From Dipteris shenzhenensis (taxonomy: Eukaryota; Polypodiophyta; Polypodiopsida; Gleicheniales), in NCBI GenBank assembly GCA_047967505.1, contig CM106538.1: a stretch of 64,000 nt of DNA; one strand, 5' to 3'. Of the stretch, positions 35,780-47,850 are shown in pieces (positions within the stretch are counted from its first letter, which is position 1; each line of letters begins with the position of its first letter). A program made the translations under genes and the position numbers. Under the pieces are notes generated by a model, which saw only the letters and a list, made by a program, of their open reading frames with translations, ran no database searches and was not told where the DNA came from.

Positions 35780-36290
35780 TCAAGCAGTTCCTTGATGAAG
35801 TGATACTTCACCTCAATGTGCTTTGTCTTCGAATGAAAAAAAGATTCTGTGCCAACTTGATGGCACTCTGACTATTACTATGCAAAACTGGAACCTCTCC
35901 TGTAATGCCCAAATCTCCAACTAGATGAGTAAGCCATATAGCTTCCTTGCAGGCCTCAATGGTTACAACATACTCTGCTTCAGTGGTAGACAATGATATC
36001 CATTCCTGCAAATGAGAAATACATGAAACGGCACCTCCAATGAATCTAAAAACATATCCTATCGTAGACTTCCTAGAGTCTATATTCCTTGGAAAATCTA
36101 CATCTGCGTAACCAAGAACAGATGTATCCTTTATCCCAAAGAAAATGCACATGTATATTCCTTTGACCATTCAAGTATATCAAGATACACTTCACTTCCT
36201 CCCAATGCTTCTTGCTAGGGTTTGCCATAAACTTGCTAACCACTCCCATTACAAAATCAATGTCTGGATCTGTAGTTACCATATCATATG
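35780..36290 (-). pseudogene. Copia RNase H (nested element)
   Basis: Minus-strand pieces: KKHWEEVKCILIYLNGQRNI (about 36,180-36,230), then YADVDFPRNIDSRKSTIGYV, ISHLQEWISLSTTEAEYVV and IWLTHLVGDLGITG. These are the Ty1/copia RNase H signatures (gyaDaDwa.d...rkStsGyvf, q..valSttEAEY). The active frame is broken by shifts. Confidence 0.92.
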
Positions 36291-37201
36291 TATCAAACTA
36301 CCAACCGCAGATGCATAAGGTATCTTTTCCATTTCATCCTCTACAAATCTATATTGGGGCTCTTCTTGGATGAGTTTCACATCTAGAGGGAAAGGGGTAT
36401 TTATGGGATTCTCCCTCTCCATATTGAAACGCTCAAGTACCTTGACAATGTACTTCTTCTAACATAGATAGAGAATTTTCTTGCATCTTTCCCTAACAAT
36501 CCTCATGCCAAGAATATGGCTTTCCTTCATATCGAAGGTTTCATGCAACCATTTCTTTGAAGCATCCACTTCCAAGGTAGACTTGCTAGTAATAAGCATA
36601 TCATCCACTAAAGAATCAAAATCAAAAGGCTCCCATCCAATGTCTTCTTAGTGTAGAGGCAATGATCCGTCTAGCTCCGTGTATATTCTTGTGATTGCAT
36701 AAATGCATTAAACATATGATACCACTCCCTCGGAGCCTTATTCAGTCCATAAAGACTCTTTTGAATCTTACATACCATATGGTCCTTGCCTTGCACAACA
36801 AACCCCTCTGGCTGCTACATATAGATGTCCTCATGAAGATCCCCATGCAAGAAGGTTGTCTTGACATCCATCTGGACAAGCTCCATGTCCTCTTTGGCAA
36901 CTTATCCAAGCATTTTACGAAGGGTAGTCATTTTAATCAATAGCAAAAAGATGTCATACCCTTCTCCTGATTAAAGCCCTTGGCTACCAATCTTGCCGTG
37001 CAATGCATCTACTAGAGACATCTTCAACTTATACGCCCACTTGCATGTCAATGCATGCTTACATTCGGGCAATAGAACCAACTCCCAAGTTGCATTTTTC
37101 ATCAAAGAATCCATTTCTGAATTCATAGACTTTTCCCATTTATGCATGTCATCCCTAGACATAGCATCTGCATAGCACGAAGGCTCACCACAATCTGTCA
37201 A
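36291..37201 (-). pseudogene. Copia reverse transcriptase (nested element)
   Basis: From 37,201 down: AMSRDDMHKWEKSMNSEMDS, NATWELVLLP, CKWAYKLK, then after shifts QMDVKTTFLHGDLHEDIYM, QPEGFVVQGKDHMVCKIQKS, LYGLNKAPREWYHMFNAFM. Multiple stops. The catalytic YVDDM region near 36,600 is degraded (a stop and WMICLLLA-like reading). Confidence 0.9.
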
Positions 37202-38260
37202 CTTGACATAATCAAGAGATGGAGTAAATCTCTCAGGAGCGGCGTGAGACTCTCATAGACCATCCCAAAACTTGCTCAATAGGAGCATCTGGGTGTCCCA
37301 ATTGATTATCCTGCATAATCAAAGATTGCACACCTTGATGTGGCTCTCCCACCTCACAATCTATATGTTGTTCTTGAACTACATTCTGTGGAACATGTCG
37401 TGCACACGGCACATATGGTGGTTGTTCATCCTCGTAAAACACCACTTTGTGTATCTCAATATTCTTCACTGGTTGTTTGTGCATCTTGTCCTCATTATAT
37501 ACAACACCATGGCTATGTTCTATCTTCCTTGATTTTGGATCCCATAGCTAGTATCCCATTTCTCGTGAATCACCATACCCAAGAAATATGCAATTCCTTG
37601 ATTTTGGATCAAGCTTGCTATGTTCCTCATTAGGTATATGCACATAGGCCTCACATCCAAACACACGTAGATGCTCATAATAAGGTGGCTTTCTCGACCA
37701 TGCTTCTTTAGGGACCTTTCCGTCCAATGGCTTACTAGGCAATCTATTGATCAAAAGAACAACTGTCTTAATAGCTTTAGCCTAAAATCCATGTGGAAGA
37801 CCTGCATTAGAAAGCATGCTATGACTCCTTTCTTATATGGTTCAATTCATCTTCTCAGTAATTCCATGTTGAGAAATATTTTTCGGAGTACTTAACTCCC
37901 TCTTGATACCACACATCACACAAAACCTGTAAAATGCATGAGAAGAGTATTCTCCACCATTATCAGTACTCATGCACTTAAGCTTCTTGCATTATTTCCA
38001 TGTAGCATCATCAATAAAGGTAACAAAATACAATGCTCCTCCCAATGGCATGGTAGGCATAGGTCCACACACATCACTGTGAACACCAATGGTTCAATTT
38101 TCCTCTTTTCACCAGATCTTTTATGTGATGACCGAGTCTCCTTGCCATACATGCAATGCTCACACATGGTAAAATATGAGAAGTTAAATGTAGGGACATA
38201 CTGCAAACTAGAAAGGATGTTTATTCCAAGAACACCTCAAAGCATATTGGGCATGTCCTA
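37202..38260 (-). pseudogene. Copia integrase (nested element)
   Basis: From 38,206 down: CEHCMYGKETR, DVCGPMPTMPLGGALYFVTF, STDNGGEYSSHAFYRFC, GITEKMN, INRLPSKPLDGKVPKEAWSR, PPYYEHLRVFGCEAYVHIPN and RNCIFLGYGD, then the IN-RT linker. The core Asp-Asp-Glu context is recognisable although several stops interrupt it. Confidence 0.92.
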
Positions 38261-38853
38261 CAAATGTTGTGCACTAAGCACTTTGAATGGATTAGGAATA
38301 CGCTTGGAATGAGCTGATTTTGACTTACTATCCCAAAAAAGTTCAATGATGTCCTACATAAAATAGAGACCTATAAACATTATAGAATGCTGATTGTAAC
38401 TATTTGCACATGTAGAGGTTGATGTGATCTTCCATTCGAGCACCAGAAAAACCAAATTTGATATCGTAATGCGAAAGTTATGCCCAAAGCACTGAAGGGC
38501 TATCAAGCTGTCATTTCTAGCACGACTTCCACAAGATGTTCTCTACCCACATAGAATGAATAGAATGGGCTCTAAAATGAATTCTGGATCTTTCTCCTTG
38601 TGAATGTGGCTTCATAATTTGCTCGGATTGCTACTTCAATTTCGTGAATTGTCGAGGAATTTGTCCAAGCTTCCTCCCTTGCTGCACCTTCACTTCTTGA
38701 ACAGGCTGCTCCGAACAGCATCTTATGGCCTTTGCTACAAGTCGCTTTGAGTCAACTCCTTCTTCATTTGCCTCAGATCTACATCACATAGCCTAAAGTA
38801 CGTTAGCTCCACACTCTTTTAGTCCTTAATCAACCATAAGCTCTAATACCAAT
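38261..38853 (-). mobile_element. Leader/gag remnant of the nested copia element with primer site
   Basis: The primer site reads TTGGTATTAGAGCTTA on the minus strand at about 38,837-38,852, next to the 5' LTR end at 38,854. The remainder has no readable gag and is probably heavily mutated or partly deleted. Confidence 0.6.
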
Positions 38854-39027
38854 TGAAGGGGGGAACAAAGGATGCACGAGCTAGAGCAAGAGAGAGAATG
38901 AGCACACAATGTTTGTGGGTGCTTCATCACCCTTATCTTTCCTTATCCTCTATTATATATGAATGGTACATAATATGTGTATAACTATACACGGGGTACA
39001 TGCCAGGCAATTGGCCTTTACCCAACA
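38854..39027 (-). mobile_element. 5' LTR of the nested copia element (174 bp)
   Basis: On the minus strand it runs from TGTTGGGTAAAGG at 39,027 to TTCA at 38,854 (primer site two bases further). It contains the CACCCAC..TGTGTGCTCATTC segment shared with the 3' LTR and an AT-rich centre (ATTCATATATAATAGAGG) that could hold its TATA box. Confidence 0.85.
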
Positions 39028-39032
39028 ATTAC

Positions 39033-39560
39033 CCACACAGAGTTGTGCCCCCTCTATGTCCTAGGTAATCCAACAATAAAATCCATGGAGATGCTTTCCC
39101 ATTTGCCAGATGGAATCTCCAATGGGTGTAAGAGACCTCCTACCTTAAGGCGTTTACTTATTGACCTAGCATTTTTCATTTTTGGCACTTTAATACATAG
39201 TCTTGGATGTCCTTGCCTATTCCAGGCCAAAATATTTGCCTTTTGAGAAGTGCATACATCTTCTAAATTCTCGGGTGTCCAGCAATCAGACTGTCATGAC
39301 ACTTGAAAAGAATTTGGCCCCTAAGGTCATTATTGTTCGGGATGCATATTGTACCTTTATAGAGTAGGTAGCCATCCTCAATTGTATGCTTTTTCCATTT
39401 GATTCCTTCATCACCAACTTGTCTTGTGTTACCATTTCCATGTGACTCCTCAGTGAAATCTCCTCCAATTGTAGGATCCCTATCTTAATTGCTTTCCATA
39501 TTTCAGAAAAGTGAGGATCAAACTCACATTTTCCTTTTAAGGACTCTAGGAAATCATTTT
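39033..39560 (-). pseudogene. Ty3/gypsy integrase, N-terminal zinc and core start (left of the nested insertion)
   Basis: From about 39,400 down: GYLLYKGTICIPNNNDLRGQ, ILFKCHDSLIAGHPRI, FWPGIGKDIQDYVLKCQKMK (HHCC-like zinc region, second Cys pair degraded), PLEIPSGKWESISMDFIVGL and NSVWV, where the copia element interrupts it. The gene resumes at 35,438. RNase H and RT upstream were not identifiable. Confidence 0.88.
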
Positions 39561-41215
39561 AAAATTGAGTGAAAGTCAATTCATTAACAATTGGCATTCG
39601 ACTTAGGGAGTCTGATACACATTGAACTTCCCCTTCTGAGGGGGCTTCCCTTTTTTGAGCCTAAAACCTCAAGCTTCGAGCTTGCATTGCCAAGATAGCT
39701 TCAAAAAACAGCCACCCAAACTACTCTTTCTTGGAAAAAGGGTGATGTTCTTTGAAGGAAGTACTCAACCATGTGCAATGTGAGTCTTGAAGTCTTGGAG
39801 TCTTACCCTAGTGCAAGAGTCACCCTTTACTATTGTAATTGTACTCTGCAGTAGTGGTTATGATGGCTACTTGCCCTTGGCGCATCCCCTGTGACTGTCA
39901 TGGCGAGCCGTGCACGCAGGTTTGCTTCCCAAAGATGGGATAGCAAGGCTTATAATACCTCTGGTGATAACTTTGGTCACTAGCTATCTCATAAGATATC
40001 CTGCTACGGGTTGTAAGCGTATGATTGCTTTGGGACATTGCTACAAGATAGTGCTGGAGCGATGCGCGATGCTGCCTACGTACTCTATGATCTCTTTGGA
40101 CTTCCTTTCTATTATATGATTGCACGAGCCATGTTTGATCTCCCTTCCCTTGTAGACTCCGTGTACGTAGTGGAGCTTCCATGCCGCGATTTTCCTTTCA
40201 TCTGCATCGGCTTTTTTGACGTTCATTCGTAGGAAGATACGTAGCTTGTAGGGCAGCGTATAGTTACTCTTAGATACTATCTATTAGTCTTTGTTGTTTA
40301 TGATATGTTTAATGGTAATGTTTATGGTAGTTGTAGTCATATTAGCTAGGTCTTCTAAAGCTATAACTAGCGTACGGTTTGAGGGTACTTAGTCTTTTAG
40401 GATAGATGATTTAAAGCTCTAACTAGTGTATGGTTTGGTTGCCATAAGAGTGAATCTATAGTTTTGGCTTCCTTACATGTTAGCTTGTCTCTTATAGTAA
40501 GTGCATAGGCTTTAATCATCGCCTTCTTTCTTTCATGGTAGTTGATTCCCTACGCCCCCCAAAAAAATTCTTTTCCTTCAGGATTGTGCAATTTTAATGC
40601 ACTTATTAGGGCTTTTGGAGATATCTTTGTTACATAGTTAGTTAGCTAGAAATTTATTCACTTATTGATGTGTTGTGTGTGTATATTTGATGTGGAAGTA
40701 TTTACATGTGAACGGGGCAACATCTCGAGTGGACGCTTCTATGGTGATGTGCGTTGTCAAAATCTTGTGTGCATGCTCCCATCCCTCCTCATCATTAGGG
40801 AACGAATCGCCCAGGTGGAGGACGTGCGGTTAGCCAGCAACGCCCCTCTCCCTCTCTGCCTCTCTGCAACGTGGCATCCCCTTGCACCGACCATCCATCC
40901 CTTTTCTTGTCGTCATCCCATACCGCTGCTAGACATATCCTTCTTGGTACCGCCCTACACAAACGTGCTCTCTTCAGCCTTAAATCCTTTCACGCCTCAC
41001 AACCTGGTCTCGCGGTTGGATTTACTCATACTGCCTGTTTATCGGCTCATTGAACAATTTGTACGACCTTTTCCCTGGGCAATTCTTTTGGTGATTACCT
41101 ATTCAGTTGGAAGTAGGCATGCATGCTTTAGGTCTTGTACATCTCCCACTTTTGAAGCCACGCAATTCTTTGTATTGCAGTAACTCCACGTCGGCTCAAC
41201 CACTAACTAAGAACG
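39560..41215. other. Non-coding stretch
   Basis: No gene recognised. A 172-codon frame at 40,665-41,183 (+) is Pro/Ser/Leu-rich without a domain and is treated as chance. A run of diverged repeats (TAGCTATAACTAGCGTACGGTTT / AGCTCTAACTAGTGTATGG) lies at about 40,365-40,435. Confidence 0.45.
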
Positions 41216-41285
41216 GTACTTCCTCGCGGACAACAAGACATACCCCAACTGTACTTCCTCGCGGACAACAAGACATACCCCAACT
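41216..41285. repeat. 35-bp direct tandem duplication
   Basis: A unit starting GTACTTCCTCGCGGACAACA occurs at 41,216 and again at 41,251, apparently identical, so it is young or under conversion. Confidence 0.95.
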
Positions 41286-42461
41286 GGCTCGAACAATGAA
41301 GGACGAGAAATGTTGCGGGAAAAACCCTTGCCTGTCGTCGGAAGAGCTTGTCTGTGCTCTCCGACTAACCACCCGGGTTCATTCTGCTGTTGTCTTCATA
41401 GGTTCTCGGAGGAGGAATGGGTTCAGCCTGCGACACATCGTGCGGTTGAAATATCAAATTCTAGGAATGGTAAGAGCCTTCTGAGATGGAATTCAATTCA
41501 TAATAGTGGTACCAAAAGATCTGCGCCGATGCGTGCCCCCCCAAATTTCAATGTGTTGCGTAGGATTCTAAAACCAAGCCTTAAAAACTTGGCGCAACTG
41601 CATCGACAAGGGACTCACCTGCAAGGTTTCCAATGTAATAGCAAGCTTGATTGCAATTAGCTTCTAGCATTTCGAACCCACTCGAAAATTTTGAAGAAAA
41701 ATTGTGGGAGGGGTGTTAAAATTGATGTTGTTCCCTTGTGACGAAAATTAAGGCAAAGCAAGTATTTATTAGCCTTCCACTTGTCTTCCTTGCCTTAGAC
41801 AAGGTACCATATGCATGTTGTGAGAACAAGAGGCAATTAGATGCATTATTTCATTAGACTATCTTTAAGTAGTCATATCTTCCTTGTTTTGAATCCAAAT
41901 TAAGGGTATAATTTGTTGGATCTTATCAAGGAACATTTGAAGAATGTTGTATCATTATTTTTTATGACTTTTAAGATTTGGAAAATTTATCCCATATTTA
42001 TTGATAATTATTTACATCCAAGAATTATTTTGGCATCATGTAGAATTGCTATTTACATCTTAAGGTCTATTATTGGGGCCGTAAAGCTATGAATGGATTA
42101 TTCTAGAGCCTACTGGCCTCTCAATCAACAAACAAGAATAATTGCATCACAAGAGATTCTTTATTGCTTATGGTAAGAGGAGACCATCAATAGGACATGA
42201 TTTCTAGAGATCATGATATTTGCAAAGAGAGGCATATACAACTAAAAGATCAAGACTTTGAAGGATAATAATCTAAAAGTAAAACTATGATAGATAAGAG
42301 TTTAGTTATTTTCAAAGAAAATACAAACCATTAGAGAAAATGAATTCAGAGAGTACTATTGTGATATTTGCGAGAGTTAAAACAAAACAATATGTGAATG
42401 GAAAGTGATATGCAATTTACCATTCACAAGTCTAGTATTCAATCGTATGTCGAGCCCATTG
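41286..42461. other. Non-coding AT-rich stretch
   Basis: No gene recognised. Only short frames without coding character. Confidence 0.45.
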
Positions 42462-42845
42462 CAAAGTGCTCATTACAATTAGAGATGATGGGCTTAATTA
42501 CATGGCATGCTTGGTGAAGAAACATGATTAGATGATCACGTTGTATTCTCTATTGATAATCTATGTTCGAACTGTATTGCTACATTTTAACTAATTTGTA
42601 AAATTTTGGCTTATAAATTGCATTGCATTAATGGCCTTGTTATAATACATATTGCCCCTTCACAGAGTGCTTATTACAATTAGAGATGATGGGCTTAAAT
42701 ACATGGCATGCTTGGTGAAGAAACATGATTAGATGATCATGTTGTATTCTTCGGATTGTAGTGTTACAATTTGACTAGTTTGTACATTTTTTGTTTTATA
42801 ATTGCATGGCATTAAGGGCGTTGTTATAATACATATTGCCCCTTC
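42462..42845. repeat. Tandem duplication, about 200-bp unit
   Basis: Copy 1 about 42,462-42,661 and copy 2 about 42,662-42,845 share GTGCT(C/T)ATTACAATTAGAGA, GGCATGCTTGGTGAAGAAAC and the end ATAATACATATTGCCCCTTC. Copy 2 has small deletions. Confidence 0.9.
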
Positions 42846-43307
42846 ACCTTGACAAAGAAAAATTGATAATTAACACTAGTTTTGTATTATAATGATTCTA
42901 TAATTGTTGATAGAAATGATTAAATCAACATAGCTTTGTAGATACTAGGTAAAACATGTGGATGAATAAAGTCACATCAAAAGACTACTACCTTCATCCT
43001 CCATCATGTGTATGTGTGTTTATCTTATTTTTCCATCTAGTAATTACTTGATTGTCTTGTGTCCACACACGTGCGCGCACACACGCATGCATGCATGCAT
43101 ACATATTTTAATTCTAGTTTCCCACCTCACACTATACATATATGTATTTGTGGTACGTTGGGCTACTATGATCCAAGTGAAATAAAACTTGGTGGAACTT
43201 TAGAGCATGGTTGGATCAAGCATCCTAGCAATTTTGGTCCTATTTGGAAACCCCTGGATTTCCATATCAACCAATTCAGTCAACAATTCACATCAAATGG
43301 CTAGGTC

Positions 43308-43770
43308 TATTCATCCATAGGGTTTGGACTAATGTGAGACTAATCGGAAAATATGTCTAGTGAAGCAACTAGTAATAGAGAATTGGAATTCAATTGGAAA
43401 ATATGACAGAATTTTGAAATTAGGCTTGGGATTGGTGGAGCCACCAAAGGGAAAGAATGTCATTGACTACAAAGGAGTGTACAAGCCTGTTATTTTCAGC
43501 ACTCAATGCCTTGTTATGGGCCATGCACTTTCCAAACCCTATTCATCCATAGGGTTTGGACTAATGTGAGACTAATGGGAAAATATGTCTAGTGAAGCAA
43601 CTAGTAATAGAGAATTGGAATTCAATTGGAAAATATGACAGAATTTTGAAAATTAGGCTTGGGATTGGTGGAGCCACCAAAGGGAAAGAATGTCATTGAC
43701 TACAAAGGAGTGTACAAGCCTGTTATTTTCAGCACTCAATGCCTTGTTATGGGCCATGCACTTTCCAATC
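43308..43770. repeat. Tandem duplication, 231-bp unit
   Basis: Copy 1 43,308-43,538 and copy 2 43,539-43,770 are nearly identical, both starting CTATTCATCCATAGGGTTTG and ending at GGCCATGCACTTTCCAA. Differences are a few substitutions and one A insertion. Confidence 0.95.
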
Positions 43771-44489
43771 CATTCAACCTTGCATAATGCATGGAACTCT
43801 AGGCTCCACAGTTTGTGCTCCACCAACACTCATGTAGAGCATGTAGCATCACAACAAAGTAGGTTGGTGCCAGCTTACTTCATCATTTTTTCCACCGGAA
43901 CCTCCATTTATTCAACATTATGCCTTTATATCCTCAGTTTTTCCATCTCCTCATTAGAGCAATCGATAAGGTGAGCACCAAAAAGCGAGTGAGCCAAAAA
44001 AGTGCAAGTGAAATCATCAAAACAATTGCACAAAACTAGCTACAGTGTGTATGTGGTACACAAGTTTACACTATCTATGTAGGCCATTTGATTAAGTTGT
44101 TTGTTTTACTTGGCCCCACTTGACTTACATACCCCACATATCCCTTCGCCCTCATTCACTGCAAGGCGAATCGTCATTGGTTGAATGGAAAAGGAAATCT
44201 ATCAAGAATCTACCCCCCACACCTAGAGCAAAGCGAAGGGCCACCACCAGTAAGTAGAACCACGATTCAATTTTAACATACCTAAAGTATAGCTTGTAAA
44301 GCTTTCTTTTATGTGCACTCTTTTGCATCCTTCAATAATGTAAACTTGTCCAATCTAAAGCCATGATACTTAGGATACTATAATAGGTTTTTTTGGGATC
44401 ATGCAATAGGTTTGTTGGTTTCAAAAGAGAGTAAGAGAAGAGTTGCACAATGAATCAAAATGACCTTCCTCTATTACTTAGACAGATGG

Positions 44490-45398
44490 GGGAGAGACTA
44501 CACGGGCACCCAAACTACATGAGATATCTTTGGGAAGACCTCACTCCAAATGTGGCAAGCTACCCATCAATGTTTGGGAAGACTCGCTCCGAATTAACAA
44601 CCTACCCGTCAATCTATGAGATTTCCCTAAAGATGTCTTTGTGGCAAATTACCCATTTTGTGGCAAGTTACCCATCAATCTTTATCAAGAAACCCAATTA
44701 AACGAACTCACAATGGAGAATATGGAATCTCTTGCCGTGGGGGGATATAAATCGTGATTGGAAATGCAAATTATGTATTGCCATAGCCCTGTAATCAAGT
44801 AATTTGATGGTGAGTGATAGGCTTGCCAAATGTATTAATTACTCATTTCAAAGTAGTTAACTTGCGTGTTGAATACCCTATGGGGCTAAATTAGATGATA
44901 CTAGACAAAAGATGTTGCTTCTATTTCTAGGGAGAGACTACACGGGCACCCAAACTACATGAGATATCTTTGGGAAGACCTCACTCCGAATGTGGCAACC
45001 TACCCATCAATGTTTGGGAAGACTCGCTCCGAATCTAGCAATCTACCCATCAATCTATGAGATTTCCCTGAACATGTCTTTCTCCATGATTGCAGCATGA
45101 CCGACTCTAATTACCCATTTTGTGGCAAGTTATCCATTAATCTTTATCAAGAAATCCAATTAGACGAACTCACAATGGCGAATATGGAATCTCTTGCCGG
45201 GGGGGGGGGTATAAATCATGATTGAAAACGCAAATTGTGTATTGCCATAGCCCTGTAATCAAGTAATTTGATGGTGGCAATATTGCACTAGTGATAGGCT
45301 TGCCAAGTGTATTAATTACTCATTTCAAAGTAGTTAACTTGCGTGTTGAATACTCTATGGGGCTAAATTAGATGATACTAGACAAAAGATGTTGCTTA
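44490..45398. repeat. Tandem duplication, about 440-bp unit
   Basis: Copy 1 44,490-44,920 and copy 2 44,930-45,398 share GGGAGAGACTACACGGGCAC, GAATATGGAATCTCTTGCCG and AGACAAAAGATGTTGCTT. Copy 2 has extra bases near 45,085-45,105 and 45,275-45,290. The short unit GGGAAGACTCGCTCCGAA and related CTCACTCC lines are repeated inside each copy. Confidence 0.92.
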
Positions 45399-47850
45399 AG
45401 AGGTATCTAGTGCTTTATGAGCTTGTAAAGGCTTAAACAAATTCGGAATAACCTACATGATTATTCCATTTCCATATAAGTTGTTCATTTCGTAATTCTA
45501 CGTACGAGATCTTAAAGGAATTCAATATCATCATGATCTCGCTTTATGTATGTGTATCTTTGGTTGTTATGCATGTCATTGTGGAAAAACATATACAATT
45601 TCTCATTTAGTACATTCAGTATGAAGTTCAAAATTAAAGTTAATGAATAAATACCTACAAGGATATAAATGACCATAGTAAAATTTAGGCTATTACTAAA
45701 CGAAGTATATCAATAGTAAAGTCTAGGACACTAGCAAAAAAACTGAGGATACTTGCATTAAGTAAGCAAGAAGTTATATGGTGCAAGTACATTAGAATGA
45801 AGCAATAGCAAGGATGGATTGTATAGTGTTGTAGTTATTCTTATGATCCTACAATGGAATGATCATAACTTTTACAAACTCATGTAGGTTGTTTTTTAGT
45901 GGGCTAATGTTCATCTTGTACCTACCACTGTCAATATAAAACGTGTCATCTTCTTGTCCATTTGGAGAATTTGTAAGGTTTTTCTAGTGCTACTTCAAAT
46001 TATAGACTAGGGCCTCAAAAGTCATTTTAGATTGCACGTGATCGCATCATTGTAAAAATAAATGTTTGAAACTTTCGCTAGGATTTGAAACTTTTATGCT
46101 AAAAAATTTAAGGTTTCGCTAGGATTGACATTTTTTCCTTCAAAATTTATAAGAAAAAATATGAAAAGGTACTAGATTCAACCAATATATTAAAATTAAA
46201 AAAAACGAGCTTGAAAACTTTCGTTAAGATTTTATATTAATATATGAGCATGGCTTCGATAAAAACATCCCTAGTTTGGTCTAAGCCATGATCTCTTTAT
46301 TTAACTATTGTTGGGGGTTCAGATATGGATTTAAATCACCTATCACATTACACATATACATAAATGAAATTTGTGCTTTTGTATGCTACATTATCATATA
46401 ATATCATCACCTTTTTTGGTCAAGTTAGGGTTTTGTCTAAGCTATTTAACAAATGTTGGAGGTTTAGCTATGGAATACAAATTTTCAACTTTCCCCACTT
46501 GTACAACCTTCAATGTTGATGATTTGTGCATGTAGAAAACCAAAAAACCAAAATTCCATGTCATTAACTCAGTAAGAAGGAAATGATTTAACAATTTAGT
46601 AAGAAACTTATACTCCTATAGAAAACTACAATCTCATGTTTCTAACCCAAAATAAGGAATGCAATAAGGAACAATCCCCTTGGCATCGACATAGATATTG
46701 TTTGAGATAGGAAGCCTAATGAAATCTGAAATAATTAGTTTAGCTCTTTGGACATTTTGTGTACATTCCAAAACTTGAGATTTAGCAAGCACGAGGATCC
46801 TACATGTATGACCTCTTCCTTACCATGTTAAGAACCCTCAAGGAATTCATGTAGTTTTTTGGAAAATACCCAAACAATCATCCATCACATTAGTCATAGC
46901 TAAATATGCCACCCCTCAAAGCTTGTAGTATTTTGTCAAGCATGTCCAGAGGAAAGAAAGAATCCTTAAACAATCAACCTCTTTAATTATGTAGCATACA
47001 AGAGAGATTAATTCACTCCACACATCCACGAAAGGGGAACCTAAGCAAATGCTGATCTATGCATAAAGCTTAAAGCTAAGTATAAAAGATGAAGAAGAAT
47101 TGACCAAAGTGATATGTAGTTACAATTCATATGTACGAAATAATAACAAACAAGATTTGGATGCAAAAATCTTAAATTAATATTATGTTGACATTCCTTT
47201 TCTAGAGAATATGGCACATTTGGTGCAAGTCATGGAAGAGGTTCCAAAGTTGGAAACATAAATTTGGTCACACATTTCACATGAGATTATACACACTCTT
47301 AGTGATATCACTCTTGGAACTACCCAATGAGCTTCGCTCTATGATTTCTCAAGAATTGATTTCAAGCTTTACCTCTTGCATGATGCATTGGGTTCAATTT
47401 TACCTCTTGCATAATTATATCCTAGGATTTAAGATAGGCTAATCTTGAACGCATCTCAATACCCATTGGAAAATTGAGATAGAAGTATGAGATCCAAATG
47501 GAATCCGCCTAGATGTTGCAAAGATGTATTCAATTGATGGAGCAATATGCACTTGGTTATAGCCAATAATCACATGTAGAAACTACCTTCTCTATGCTCA
47601 TCCCTTTGTTGTGCTTTTCTAAGATGTGATGTATCTACACTTCTGAGAATAAAATTAAGCAATAGAGACATATGCGTGGATGGGTAGAGAGTAAGAGTAA
47701 GAAAAGTATATACACATGCACTTGGGACATGGCGGCGTAGTTGACAGAGGGGGGATAAGCCTTCAACGTCAATGAGGTCTCCCCAAGTTATAGGATACAT
47801 AGGCAGAGTATTCGTTGGATAGAGTTGCATGAGGTAACCCCTCTAGCTCG
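45399..47850. other. Non-coding AT-rich stretch
   Basis: I see no gene, LTR or recognisable domain. Reading frames are short and dense with stops on both strands. Confidence 0.5.

Larger units (their letters stand above)
35439..39027 (-). mobile_element. Nested Ty1/copia element, 3,589 bp, minus strand
   Basis: It has both LTRs (38,854-39,027 and 35,439-35,608), primer site, polypurine tract and a 5-bp target duplication, and in order from 38,230 down: integrase, RT, RNase H. It sits inside a gypsy integrase gene. Its own frames are broken in many places, and its LTRs differ in content, so it is an old insertion. At 3.6 kb it is shorter than a typical full copia element (about 5 kb). Gag is not readable in the 38,300-38,830 part. 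Confidence 0.92.

Noticed and set aside
40665-41183. 172-codon frame
   Set aside because: No domain, no splice or promoter support, Pro/Ser/Leu-rich composition that fits chance translation of C/T-rich sequence.
40800-41200. Organelle DNA insert
   Set aside because: The higher GC drew attention, but no plastid or mitochondrial gene could be read.
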